Part shown: piece by piece, positions 25,761 to 33,977 of the stretch
Layout: the number at the start of each line of letters is the position of its first letter
How positions within the stretch are numbered: the stretch's first letter is position 1
The notes under the pieces: model-generated
Seen by the model: only the letters and a program-made list of their open reading frames with translations
Databases searched by the model: none
Told to the model about the DNA's origin: nothing
Origin: Anaerolineae bacterium
GTDB lineage: Bacteria; Chloroflexota; Anaerolineae; UBA1429
Direction of reading: 5' to 3'
NCBI GenBank assembly: GCA_021162655.1
Contig: JAGGYI010000021.1
Location: forward strand, 1 to 37,676
DNA: 37,676 nucleotides
Position numbers and translations under genes: made by a program

Positions 25761-27164
25761 ATGAAAGATGACGTCCCTGACGTTTCGGTGGTGATTCCCA
25801 CCAAGAATGCGGGGCCTAGATTTGAACAGGTGCTGGCTGCTGTTCTTGGCCAGCAATGTCCAGTGCCCTTTGAGGTTTTCGTTGTTGATTCTGGATCTCA
25901 AGATGGCACCTTAGCTCGGTGTCGGCGAGCGGGAGTGCGTGTTCTACGTATTTCAGCGCGCCACTTTGGGCACGGGAGAACTCGGAATCTGGCCATCTCT
26001 TTGGTCCGAAGTCGGTATGTAGTTCTTCTTGTGCAGGATGCAGTACCCCAAAAAGGTTGGCTGTGGGCATTAGTCAGGGCGCTTGATGAGAATCCTCATG
26101 CGGCGGGAGCGTACTCGTGCCAGGTTCCTCGGCAAGGTGCTAGCAGAGTGGCACGTGAAGTTACCGAGTATTGGCATAGGCGCCAAGGGGGACGGGTTGA
26201 ACAGTGTATTTGGAATCTGGATTCCTTTTTGCGCCTTCCTTTAGAAATAAAGCAGCAGCAGTGTGCTTTTAATAATGTGAGCAGCATCGTGCGCCGTTCC
26301 GTCTGGGAGCGCATTCCCTTTCGCGAGGTGCCCTTTGCTGAGGATGTAGCCTGGGGATGGGATGTTTTGCGGGCGGGTTATTCTCTTATCTATGAGCCCG
26401 CTTCGGTGGTAGAGCATTCTCATGAGCGCTCCCTTAAATACGAGTTTCGTAGGGCGTATATTGATGCCAAAACGGTTGGCGAGCTTTTTCAAGAAAGGGC
26501 TCGCCCTCTGGCACCAAAGGGATTGGGACGGTTGTTGGAGCTCTGGCGATGGGCCAAGGTTCAGGCGCAATATATGCCTCTTTTGGAGGATGAGACGGCC
26601 TGGCGGCGCTGGCGTGAAGAGTGGTTGAGGACTTGGTATAAAGCGCACTTTTCTCGAGAGACTGTCAAATACATCTTTGGGGGGGCCTCTCCTTATGAGG
26701 AGGGGGAGCGGCGATGGTTGCTTCTTAGCTTGCGACATCGTTGGCATGAGGAGACAGCACAAGGCGCAGAGGAAGCCCCTGTTCCTTCTTTGGATTTGGA
26801 TGCGCGGATAAATGCTTTGGCCTGGGCGGAAGATACGGAAGCCTTGACGGAGAAGGAATTAGCGTTTCTGTTTCAGGCTCTCTGGGAAGATCTAGGGCGA
26901 GACTATGTACGGAGAGCTGTGCTAGAGGAGCGCGAGGCTTCTGGCGATGGGGAGTTTGACCTTTTGCAGCTGAGGATATGGCAGTTTGCGAGCGAATTTC
27001 TCCAGGCTGCTTTCGTCCATGGAGAGCTTACAGAGGAGGTTTTTAGGCGAGCTTGGCTCTATGCTGCCGTGGTGGTTTTGGGGAGACGATTGGGAGAAGC
27101 TAATCGCTACGGAGCTGGCGGACGGTGGGGAAAGTTACTCTCTTGGTGGATGAGAGGGGTTTGA
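25761..27164 (+). CDS. Family 2 glycosyltransferase (rhamnosyltransferase-like) with long C-terminal helical extension
   Basis: VSVVIPTKNAGPRFEQVLAAVLGQ...VVDSGSQDGT...GHGRTRNLA...FAEDVAWGWDVLRAGYSLIYEPASVVEHSH. Start moved to 25761. Confidence 0.9.
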   Translation: MKDDVPDVSVVIPTKNAGPRFEQVLAAVLGQQCPVPFEVFVVDSGSQDGTLARCRRAGVRVLRISARHFGHGRTRNLAISLVRSRYVVLLVQDAVPQKGWLWALVRALDENPHAAGAYSCQVPRQGASRVAREVTEYWHRRQGGRVEQCIWNLDSFLRLPLEIKQQQCAFNNVSSIVRRSVWERIPFREVPFAEDVAWGWDVLRAGYSLIYEPASVVEHSHERSLKYEFRRAYIDAKTVGELFQERARPLAPKGLGRLLELWRWAKVQAQYMPLLEDETAWRRWREEWLRTWYKAHFSRETVKYIFGGASPYEEGERRWLLLSLRHRWHEETAQGAEEAPVPSLDLDARINALAWAEDTEALTEKELAFLFQALWEDLGRDYVRRAVLEEREASGDGEFDLLQLRIWQFASEFLQAAFVHGELTEEVFRRAWLYAAVVVLGRRLGEANRYGAGGRWGKLLSWWMRGV

Positions 27165-27172
27165 GGTAGGTG

Positions 27173-28588
27173 ATGGCGAAGCAAAGCCCTTTGGTCAGTG
27201 TTGTGGTTCTCAATCACAATGGTGCAGGTATTGCTCAGGTGATCCGTCGGGGAGTGGAAGCCCTTGTTCGGCAGAGCTATCCTTATCTTGAGTTAATCAT
27301 GGTGGATGATTGCTCTACCGACGGTAGCGATGAGCTCCTTCGAGCTCTCTGCGAGGAATTTGGTGGAGTCTTTGCTTCGACGAAGGAGAAAAGGAGGCAT
27401 GGTGTAAGTGCTGCCCGCAATGTGGGCCTCGATATAGCGCGGGGGGAATACATTGCCTTTTTGGATAATGATGCTTACCCAGAGCGGGACTGGCTGGCCA
27501 AGCTTGTCGAGCGGATGGAAAAAGAACCTTCTGTGGGGGCTTGTGCCTCTCGGGTGGTGTTTGCGGACAAGCCCGATATTATCAATTCTGTAGGGTCGGT
27601 CTTGAACGAGCTCTTTCATGGGAATGGCGTTTGCATCCACGAGATGTACGCTTTTGCTCAGGTGCCTGATGAGATCATGTATGCTACAGGCAATGGGATG
27701 ATGCTCCGCCGAGAGGCGATTGCTCAGGTAGGGCCCTTTGATGAAGGGTTCTTGTTTTGGGGCGCTGATGATGCAGATTATGGAATGCGCCTTCGGCGGG
27801 CCGGGTGGAAAATCGTCTCAGTCCCGGATGCGCTGGTGTATCATCTCCATAGCTACAGCAAAAAAGAGCAGGGGATGCCCTTTTGGGATGGGCGCAACCG
27901 TATCCGTATGGCTCTCAAACACCTGTCTTGGCGGGAGCTAGGGAGCTTTCTTTTCCAAGATGTCCGCTACTATGCTCGGCCGCGATTGCTCAAGGATTAC
28001 GGACGGTATTGGCTTTCTACTTTGGGGGATTGGGCCGGTTTGCGCGAGCTGCTGGTTTATCGTTGGAGACATCGGGGGGAACCGGCCTATCGGCAGGCTT
28101 TTGCCAAGTTCTTTGCCCCGGAGCGGCGTTTGATTATAGCTCCAGACAACAGGGCTTTCGGCCGTCAATTGCTTCCTCTTGAGCGTGTGTGGGTTGGTGA
28201 AAAAGAAGAGGACTATCTTTATCATGGCTGGTACTGGAGGGAGAGCTGGGGGCAGACCCCTATGCGTTGGGCGATGCCGGTTGCTTCTCTAGTGGGGAGT
28301 TTGCCCCGTGGAGCTTTGGCATTACGCTGGTGGTTGCTTGCTCATCCCCGCTTGGAGAGGATCTCCCTTACCCTTTTGGTGAAGGGGGTGCGGGATGATA
28401 AAGAGGTGGGGCGCTGGCGATTGCAGCTGGGAGATTCTGGACCTATCGTGCCTTTCTATGATGTGGAGTGTCATTTGCCTCCGGGAGAGTATCGTTTTGT
28501 TTTTCTTGCGGAAAAAGGCTATCTGGAGGAAGGGGTTTTCCCTAGACGGATAGGGTTTGGCTTGGCTGGTCTGGAGGTTTTGCATTGA
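27173..28588 (+). CDS. Family 2 glycosyltransferase
   Basis: PLVSVVVLNHNGAGIAQVI...MVDDCSTDGSDELL...GVSAARNVGLDIARGEYIAFLDNDAYPERDW...FWGADDADYGMRLRRAGW. The GTG at 27170 is an alternative start. Confidence 0.92.
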   Translation: MAKQSPLVSVVVLNHNGAGIAQVIRRGVEALVRQSYPYLELIMVDDCSTDGSDELLRALCEEFGGVFASTKEKRRHGVSAARNVGLDIARGEYIAFLDNDAYPERDWLAKLVERMEKEPSVGACASRVVFADKPDIINSVGSVLNELFHGNGVCIHEMYAFAQVPDEIMYATGNGMMLRREAIAQVGPFDEGFLFWGADDADYGMRLRRAGWKIVSVPDALVYHLHSYSKKEQGMPFWDGRNRIRMALKHLSWRELGSFLFQDVRYYARPRLLKDYGRYWLSTLGDWAGLRELLVYRWRHRGEPAYRQAFAKFFAPERRLIIAPDNRAFGRQLLPLERVWVGEKEEDYLYHGWYWRESWGQTPMRWAMPVASLVGSLPRGALALRWWLLAHPRLERISLTLLVKGVRDDKEVGRWRLQLGDSGPIVPFYDVECHLPPGEYRFVFLAEKGYLEEGVFPRRIGFGLAGLEVLH

Positions 28589-28606
28589 TCTGGGCGAGGG
28601 GGGAAA

Positions 28607-29986
28607 GTGAGAATCCTACAAGTTGCTCATCGTTTTCTTCCTGATTCATCCGGGGGGACTGAGGTTCATACCTTTCTTCTGAGTAAAGCGTTGCAACGCA
28701 AGGGACACCAGGTAGCTGTTTATTACCGCATTGCTGATAGGCGCCGTCCGGAACATGAGCTAATCTCCCAAGAGTACCAGGGGATACCCGTTTATAAAAT
28801 AGTGAACAACTTTACCTGGAGCCAAGGCCCAGACTTTGATTTTTTTGATCCTGGGCAGGAAGAAAAGTTTTTGGCAGTGCTAAAGTCGTTCCAGCCAGAC
28901 ATTGTCCACTTCCAACATTTGGGGGGAGGGCTCTCTACTTCACTGCCAGCTCTGACCGAGCAAGAGGGCATCCCTATCATGCTTACTCTGCACGACTTTT
29001 GGCCTATGTGCTACCGATCTCATCTTTTGACAAGCCAAGGTGATTTATGCAGGGGGCCAGAAGGGGGACTGCGCTGTGTACAATGTTGGCTTTATGGCGC
29101 AGTGGAGCGACGTGTTTCCATCCCTCGCCGGATTCGCGAGTTGGGCTTGCGCAACGCGTTGCGGGTTGCGCCTCGCTTCTTGCTTGACTTTTTGGGGTTG
29201 CGGGAATATCTGCCGCCCGTGGCCTATCATACGACTCGCTTGATGGCTCGGGATGTCTATTTCCGAAAGGTGCTGCAACAGTTTGAGCTCTTGATTGCTC
29301 CTTCTCAATTTTTACGTCGGCGTTATATAGAGTGGGGAGTCGATCCTATAAAGATTCGCTTCATCCGCAACGGAGTAGATCCGACCAAGTTTGCAGGGCT
29401 CTCCAAAACGCTTCCTTTGGGCCGAGTGTTACAGGCAGTGTACATTGGTTCAATCCTCCAGCACAAAGGGTTGACAGTGTTAATCGAGGCATTTAACCAA
29501 CTCTGCGACGTGCCTGTAGCCCTGCGCATTTATGGAAATACAAAAAGTTCTCCAGGAGTTCAAAAATATGTGCGTTATCTGCGCGGGTTGAATCGGAACC
29601 CTTTGGTTACTTTTGAGGGACCTTTCCCTAATGAGGAGATCGGTCGGGTTCTCTCGGAAGCGGATTTCGTTATTGTTCCTTCAATTCTCTATGAGAACTG
29701 CCCGATGGTGATTCTAGAGGCACTTTATGCAGGGCGCCCTGTGCTCACGTCCGACGTGGGGGGGATGGCTGAGCTCATCCAAGATGGGAGGAACGGGTTC
29801 ACTTTTCGGGTGGGTGATGCCGCACATTTGGCGGAAAGGGTTCGTTTTCTTTGTGAGCATCGCGAGATTTTATCTCAATTGCAAGCTCAAATAGAGCCTC
29901 CGAGTACCATGGAAGAGGTCGCGGAGGAGGTATTGGCAAGTTACAGTGACCTTGTGGACGCTCACCAGACAGGAGAAGCGGGGTGA
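28607..29986 (+). CDS. Family 4 glycosyltransferase
   Basis: MRILQVAHRFLPDSSGGTEVHTFLLSKAL; DIVHFQHL; IRNGVD; VIVPSILYENCPMVILEALYAGRPVLTSDVGGMAELI; GTG start. Confidence 0.93.
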   Translation: MRILQVAHRFLPDSSGGTEVHTFLLSKALQRKGHQVAVYYRIADRRRPEHELISQEYQGIPVYKIVNNFTWSQGPDFDFFDPGQEEKFLAVLKSFQPDIVHFQHLGGGLSTSLPALTEQEGIPIMLTLHDFWPMCYRSHLLTSQGDLCRGPEGGLRCVQCWLYGAVERRVSIPRRIRELGLRNALRVAPRFLLDFLGLREYLPPVAYHTTRLMARDVYFRKVLQQFELLIAPSQFLRRRYIEWGVDPIKIRFIRNGVDPTKFAGLSKTLPLGRVLQAVYIGSILQHKGLTVLIEAFNQLCDVPVALRIYGNTKSSPGVQKYVRYLRGLNRNPLVTFEGPFPNEEIGRVLSEADFVIVPSILYENCPMVILEALYAGRPVLTSDVGGMAELIQDGRNGFTFRVGDAAHLAERVRFLCEHREILSQLQAQIEPPSTMEEVAEEVLASYSDLVDAHQTGEAG

Positions 29987-31326
29987 GAGTCGCTTTATTT
30001 GTGCATCGCTTTTTGCCTACTTCTACCGGGGGGACGGAGCTGTATGCCTTTCACCTTGCACGTGGACTCTTGACGGCAGGGCATAGTGTCGAGGTCTATA
30101 CTTGGGCTCCGAGCAAAGTAGCAAAGGTAGAGTGTAAAGAGGATGTCTTCCAAGAGATCCCTGTGTGTCGACTCTCTTTTTCTCTTGAGACAGCCAACCC
30201 CCTTCGCGATGAGTACGATCACCCTCTGGTAGCTGAGTATTTGCGCCAAAGATGGGCTGCTCAACCGCCCGACGTTGTCCACATTCTTCACTTTGGTTAC
30301 TTGTCCACTTCGCCGGCTCTCGTGGCAAAGGAGCTAGAGATTCCTCTGTTTGTTACGCTCACTGATATGTGGGTATTGTGCCCCAATGGACTTCTCCTGC
30401 GGGCAGATGGGCAACTGTGTGAGGGGCCCAGTGATGTGGGAGAGTGTGTGCGTTGCTACGCAGCCATGGGGCCTCGGGGCGCCCGTTATGCCTGGCTAGT
30501 TTCTCTGTTGCCCAAGTGGGGATGGCGAGGACTGGCACGTTTGTCTAGGGTCTCATTTGGGGAAGGGATACGCTATTTGCGCTGGATGAACGCTCTTGTT
30601 CAGCGCTCCCAAATCGTTCGCTCGCGGCTAGGGTATGCTCGGACTATCTTTTGCCCGGCCCGTTTTCTTTGTGATCTCTTGCAAAAGAATGGTTACCCGC
30701 AACAGAACCTTGTTTGGGCCCCCCATGGGATCTCTCATCCTGAGCGGTTACGGAGGCAAAGCCCTGTGGGGGAAGGGCCGGAACTTCGTTTTGGGTATAT
30801 TGGTCCATTGGAGTATTACAAAGGGGCCCATCTGTTATTGGAGGCCTTTTTACTCCTTTCTCCGGTTGCCAAGGCCTCATTAACTTTTTGGGGGCGCCCT
30901 CCTCAGGGAGATTTTGACCAAAGACTGTTGGAGCGGATTTCCTCTGAAACCAGGACCGTTTTTCGTGGCCCGTTTAACCCTCGGGATATTCGTGCTGTTT
31001 TGGAAAAAGTAGATGTGCTGGTTGTGCCTTCCCTTTGCTACGAAAACACCCCTACTGTGATTTATGAGGCTTTGGCTAGCGGCACTCCGGTGATTGCAAG
31101 CGATCAGGGGGGGATGCGCGAGCTGATTATGGAATACAAGGGGGGATGGCTTTTTCCTCGAGGGGATATCCAGGCGCTTGCCGAGTTGATGGAGAGTTTG
31201 ATACGAGAGCCTCGTCGCGTATCGCAAGCTGCTGAGCAGATTAGGCCTGTGCCGAGTTTGGAGGAGCACTTGAGGCTCGTTGAGGCCCTTTATCGTCAGA
31301 ATGTTGGGAGTGTTGAGGTCTCATGA
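29983..31326 (+). CDS. Family 4 glycosyltransferase
   Basis: MRVALFVHRFLPTSTGGTELYAFHLARGL; VVPSLCYENTPTVIYEALASGTPVIASDQGGMRELI; GTGA overlap with the upstream gene. Confidence 0.93.
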   Translation: MRVALFVHRFLPTSTGGTELYAFHLARGLLTAGHSVEVYTWAPSKVAKVECKEDVFQEIPVCRLSFSLETANPLRDEYDHPLVAEYLRQRWAAQPPDVVHILHFGYLSTSPALVAKELEIPLFVTLTDMWVLCPNGLLLRADGQLCEGPSDVGECVRCYAAMGPRGARYAWLVSLLPKWGWRGLARLSRVSFGEGIRYLRWMNALVQRSQIVRSRLGYARTIFCPARFLCDLLQKNGYPQQNLVWAPHGISHPERLRRQSPVGEGPELRFGYIGPLEYYKGAHLLLEAFLLLSPVAKASLTFWGRPPQGDFDQRLLERISSETRTVFRGPFNPRDIRAVLEKVDVLVVPSLCYENTPTVIYEALASGTPVIASDQGGMRELIMEYKGGWLFPRGDIQALAELMESLIREPRRVSQAAEQIRPVPSLEEHLRLVEALYRQNVGSVEVS

Positions 31327-32708
31327 GAGAGTCTTGGAAGCAGGGGCGAACCAAAGTCCTCCTTATTAGCCAGGATGTCGTTGGGGCCAAAATGGCTGGG
31401 CCAGGGATCCGGTATTGGGAGTTATCCCAAGTGCTGGCGGCTCATTGCCAAGTCACCTTGGCAGCTCCTGTGACGGAACCTTTGCCCCGAGTGCCTTGGC
31501 GTGTTCATCCCTTGAGCTTTCAGAAATCTGCAGAGCTAGATCCCCTTTTGGCAGAGGCGGACGTGGTAGTTTCCTCTGGGTTCATGCTCTACCATTACCC
31601 ACAGCTTGAGGAGATGCGGACTCCTTGGGTGGTGGATATGTATATTCCCTTTCCAACAGAGGGGTTGGCTCATTATGCTTCTCATCCTATGGAGGGACAG
31701 TTATCCGCCCATCGTGCAAATTCCGAGATGTTCTGGCGTTTTATGACTAGGGGGGATTTTTTCCTCTGTGCCAGTGAGCGCCAGCGGGATCTTTACCTGG
31801 GGATGTTGGCTGCGTTGGGTAGGTTGAATCCTTGGACCTTTTCTCAGGATCCCTCCTTGAGACGTCTTATTGACGTTGTCCCTTTTGGATTACCTCAGGA
31901 GCCGCCTGTTCATCGCAAAGCAGTACTCAAAGGGGTACAGAAAGGCATTGGCCGGGAAGATAAGGTGATCCTTTGGGGTGGGGGGATATGGGATTGGCTT
32001 GATCCGTTGACGTTGATTCGTGCTGTAGAGCTCCTCCGAGATCGGGAGGACCTGCGGCTTTATTTCTTGGGGAGACAGCATCCTTTTTCCTCTCAAGTGC
32101 CTGAAATGGCGATGTATAAAAGGGCCAAAGCACTGAGTGATGCGCTGGGGCTTACGGGGCGGTGGGTATTTTTTGGAGAGTGGGTCCCCTATGAGGAACG
32201 GGCGAATTATCTACTCGAAGCTGATGTTGGAGTCTCTTTGCATTCAGCGGGTGTTGAAGCCCGTTTTGCTTTCCGCACGCGTGTCTTGGATTATATCTGG
32301 GCTGGACTACCGATGGTCCTTAGCGAGGGAGATGAACTAGCACAATTTGCTCAAGAGCATGGTCTGGGGATAGTAGTTCCTCCTCAAGATACTAATGCCG
32401 TGGCTGAAGCACTGCTTACACTTCTTGAGGAAGGGCGGGAAGCTCGGAGGGCCCGTTTCTCTGAGGCGGCCCGAATCTTTTCTTGGAAGAGGGTAGCCCG
32501 TCCCCTTGTAGCTTTCTGTAGCTCGCCTCAGCCGGCTGTGGATAGACAAAAGGGGTATTCTGTGTTGTTCACGGAGGCGGCCCGCGAAGGGCTCACACTA
32601 CAGAGGGCGCGTGAGAGAGTGGCGGAGCTGGAAGAGCTTGTCCAAGCCTATGAGAGAGGGCGTTTTATTCGCTTGATGGCTTGGTTAAAGAGGGTTTTGG
32701 GAAAGTAG
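31323..32708 (+). CDS. Family 4 glycosyltransferase-like protein
   Basis: KVLLISQDVVGAKMAGPGIRYWELSQVL; VILWGGGIWDWLDPLTLIRAVELL; FAFRTRVLDYIWAGLPMVLSEGDELA; ATGA overlap with the upstream gene. Confidence 0.88.
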   Translation: MRESWKQGRTKVLLISQDVVGAKMAGPGIRYWELSQVLAAHCQVTLAAPVTEPLPRVPWRVHPLSFQKSAELDPLLAEADVVVSSGFMLYHYPQLEEMRTPWVVDMYIPFPTEGLAHYASHPMEGQLSAHRANSEMFWRFMTRGDFFLCASERQRDLYLGMLAALGRLNPWTFSQDPSLRRLIDVVPFGLPQEPPVHRKAVLKGVQKGIGREDKVILWGGGIWDWLDPLTLIRAVELLRDREDLRLYFLGRQHPFSSQVPEMAMYKRAKALSDALGLTGRWVFFGEWVPYEERANYLLEADVGVSLHSAGVEARFAFRTRVLDYIWAGLPMVLSEGDELAQFAQEHGLGIVVPPQDTNAVAEALLTLLEEGREARRARFSEAARIFSWKRVARPLVAFCSSPQPAVDRQKGYSVLFTEAAREGLTLQRARERVAELEELVQAYERGRFIRLMAWLKRVLGK

Positions 32709-32711
32709 GAA

Positions 32712-33977
32712 ATGAAAGTTCTCCTCGTTGTCCATCAATATTTGCCTTTTCATCGAGCAGGAACGGAGATCTATACTCATTCCTTGGCCAAGGAACTAGA
32801 ACGCCGAGGGCATCAGGTGTTGGTGTATTGCCATGAAGCTCGCTTGGATGGTCAGGGAATCTCTTTTCTTGTTGAGCTATACGATGGGGTACGGGTGCGC
32901 CGAGTTGCGGCTTTTGCGAAGAGAGAATTTCTTCCTTGGAGGCGGTTTCAGAGGACGTTCCTCAACCCCCGAATCGAAGCGGATTATGCTCAAGTGCTGG
33001 AAGCGTGGAATCCAGATGTAGTACACGTGCAGCACCTCAAAGACCTTTCTGTGGGCATCTTGGAGAAAACCGCGGCACGGGGTGTTCCTCTGGTGATGAC
33101 CTTGCATGACTATTGGGCGCTCTGCCCTAATGCTCAGGCTATTCGGCCCGATGGGACGATTTGTCGGTGGCCTCACCCGCAGCTGAGCTGTGTTTGCTGT
33201 GCTGCCTGGAGAGTAGGACTACCGGTGTTGCGCTTTGCTGCTCCTCTTGTTATGCCGCTGTTTTGGCAGAGGGCACGCTGTGTACGTGAGCAGCTAGAAA
33301 GGGTAGACCGTTTCATTTCTCCATCACAGTTTTTATTGCGGAGGTATGTGGAAGCGGGGTTTTCGCCGCCCAAGTTTTTTATGCTTGAGAATGGTTTTGA
33401 TTACAAGCGGCTAGGGTCACTTGTCCTTCGTCGAAAGGGATGGCGGGGGCATTATGCCTACATTGGTTCGTTAGCTTGGCAGAAAGGGGTCCATATTCTC
33501 ATTCGTGCTTTTACTCGACTGGAGGCTCGCAATATTCGTTTGCGTATCCGGGGAAACTTGGAAACTTTTCCAGAGTATGTCCGATCGCTTCGAGAACAGG
33601 CTGGGGGAGATGAAAGGATCTCTTTTGAGGGCGAGCTTGCCGAGAACCGCATTGGAGAGGCGCTGGCCTGGGCGGATTACCTGGTCGTTCCCTCGCTTTG
33701 GTGGGAGAATTCTCCTGTGACGATCCAGGAAGCGTATGCGGCGGGCGTTCCAGTGATCGCGTCTCAGGTGGGAGCCCTCCAGGAAAAGGTTTTCCCAGGG
33801 ATAACGGGGTTGCTTTTTCATCCGGGCGACGTTGAGGATCTTGTTAAGGTGCTACGGCAAACAGTAGGAAACCAGGAACTTTTTGCGGCTTTACAAGCCC
33901 AGCTGCCCAGGCCCCCGAGTATAGAGGAACATGTAGATCAACTTGAATTGATCTATAAGCGGTTGGAGAAGGGATGA
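32712..33977 (+). CDS. Family 4 glycosyltransferase
   Basis: MKVLLVVHQYLPFHRAGTEIYTHSLAKELERRGHQV; DVVHVQHLKDL; VVPSLWWENSPVTIQEAYAAGVPVIASQVGALQE. Confidence 0.93.
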   Translation: MKVLLVVHQYLPFHRAGTEIYTHSLAKELERRGHQVLVYCHEARLDGQGISFLVELYDGVRVRRVAAFAKREFLPWRRFQRTFLNPRIEADYAQVLEAWNPDVVHVQHLKDLSVGILEKTAARGVPLVMTLHDYWALCPNAQAIRPDGTICRWPHPQLSCVCCAAWRVGLPVLRFAAPLVMPLFWQRARCVREQLERVDRFISPSQFLLRRYVEAGFSPPKFFMLENGFDYKRLGSLVLRRKGWRGHYAYIGSLAWQKGVHILIRAFTRLEARNIRLRIRGNLETFPEYVRSLREQAGGDERISFEGELAENRIGEALAWADYLVVPSLWWENSPVTIQEAYAAGVPVIASQVGALQEKVFPGITGLLFHPGDVEDLVKVLRQTVGNQELFAALQAQLPRPPSIEEHVDQLELIYKRLEKG

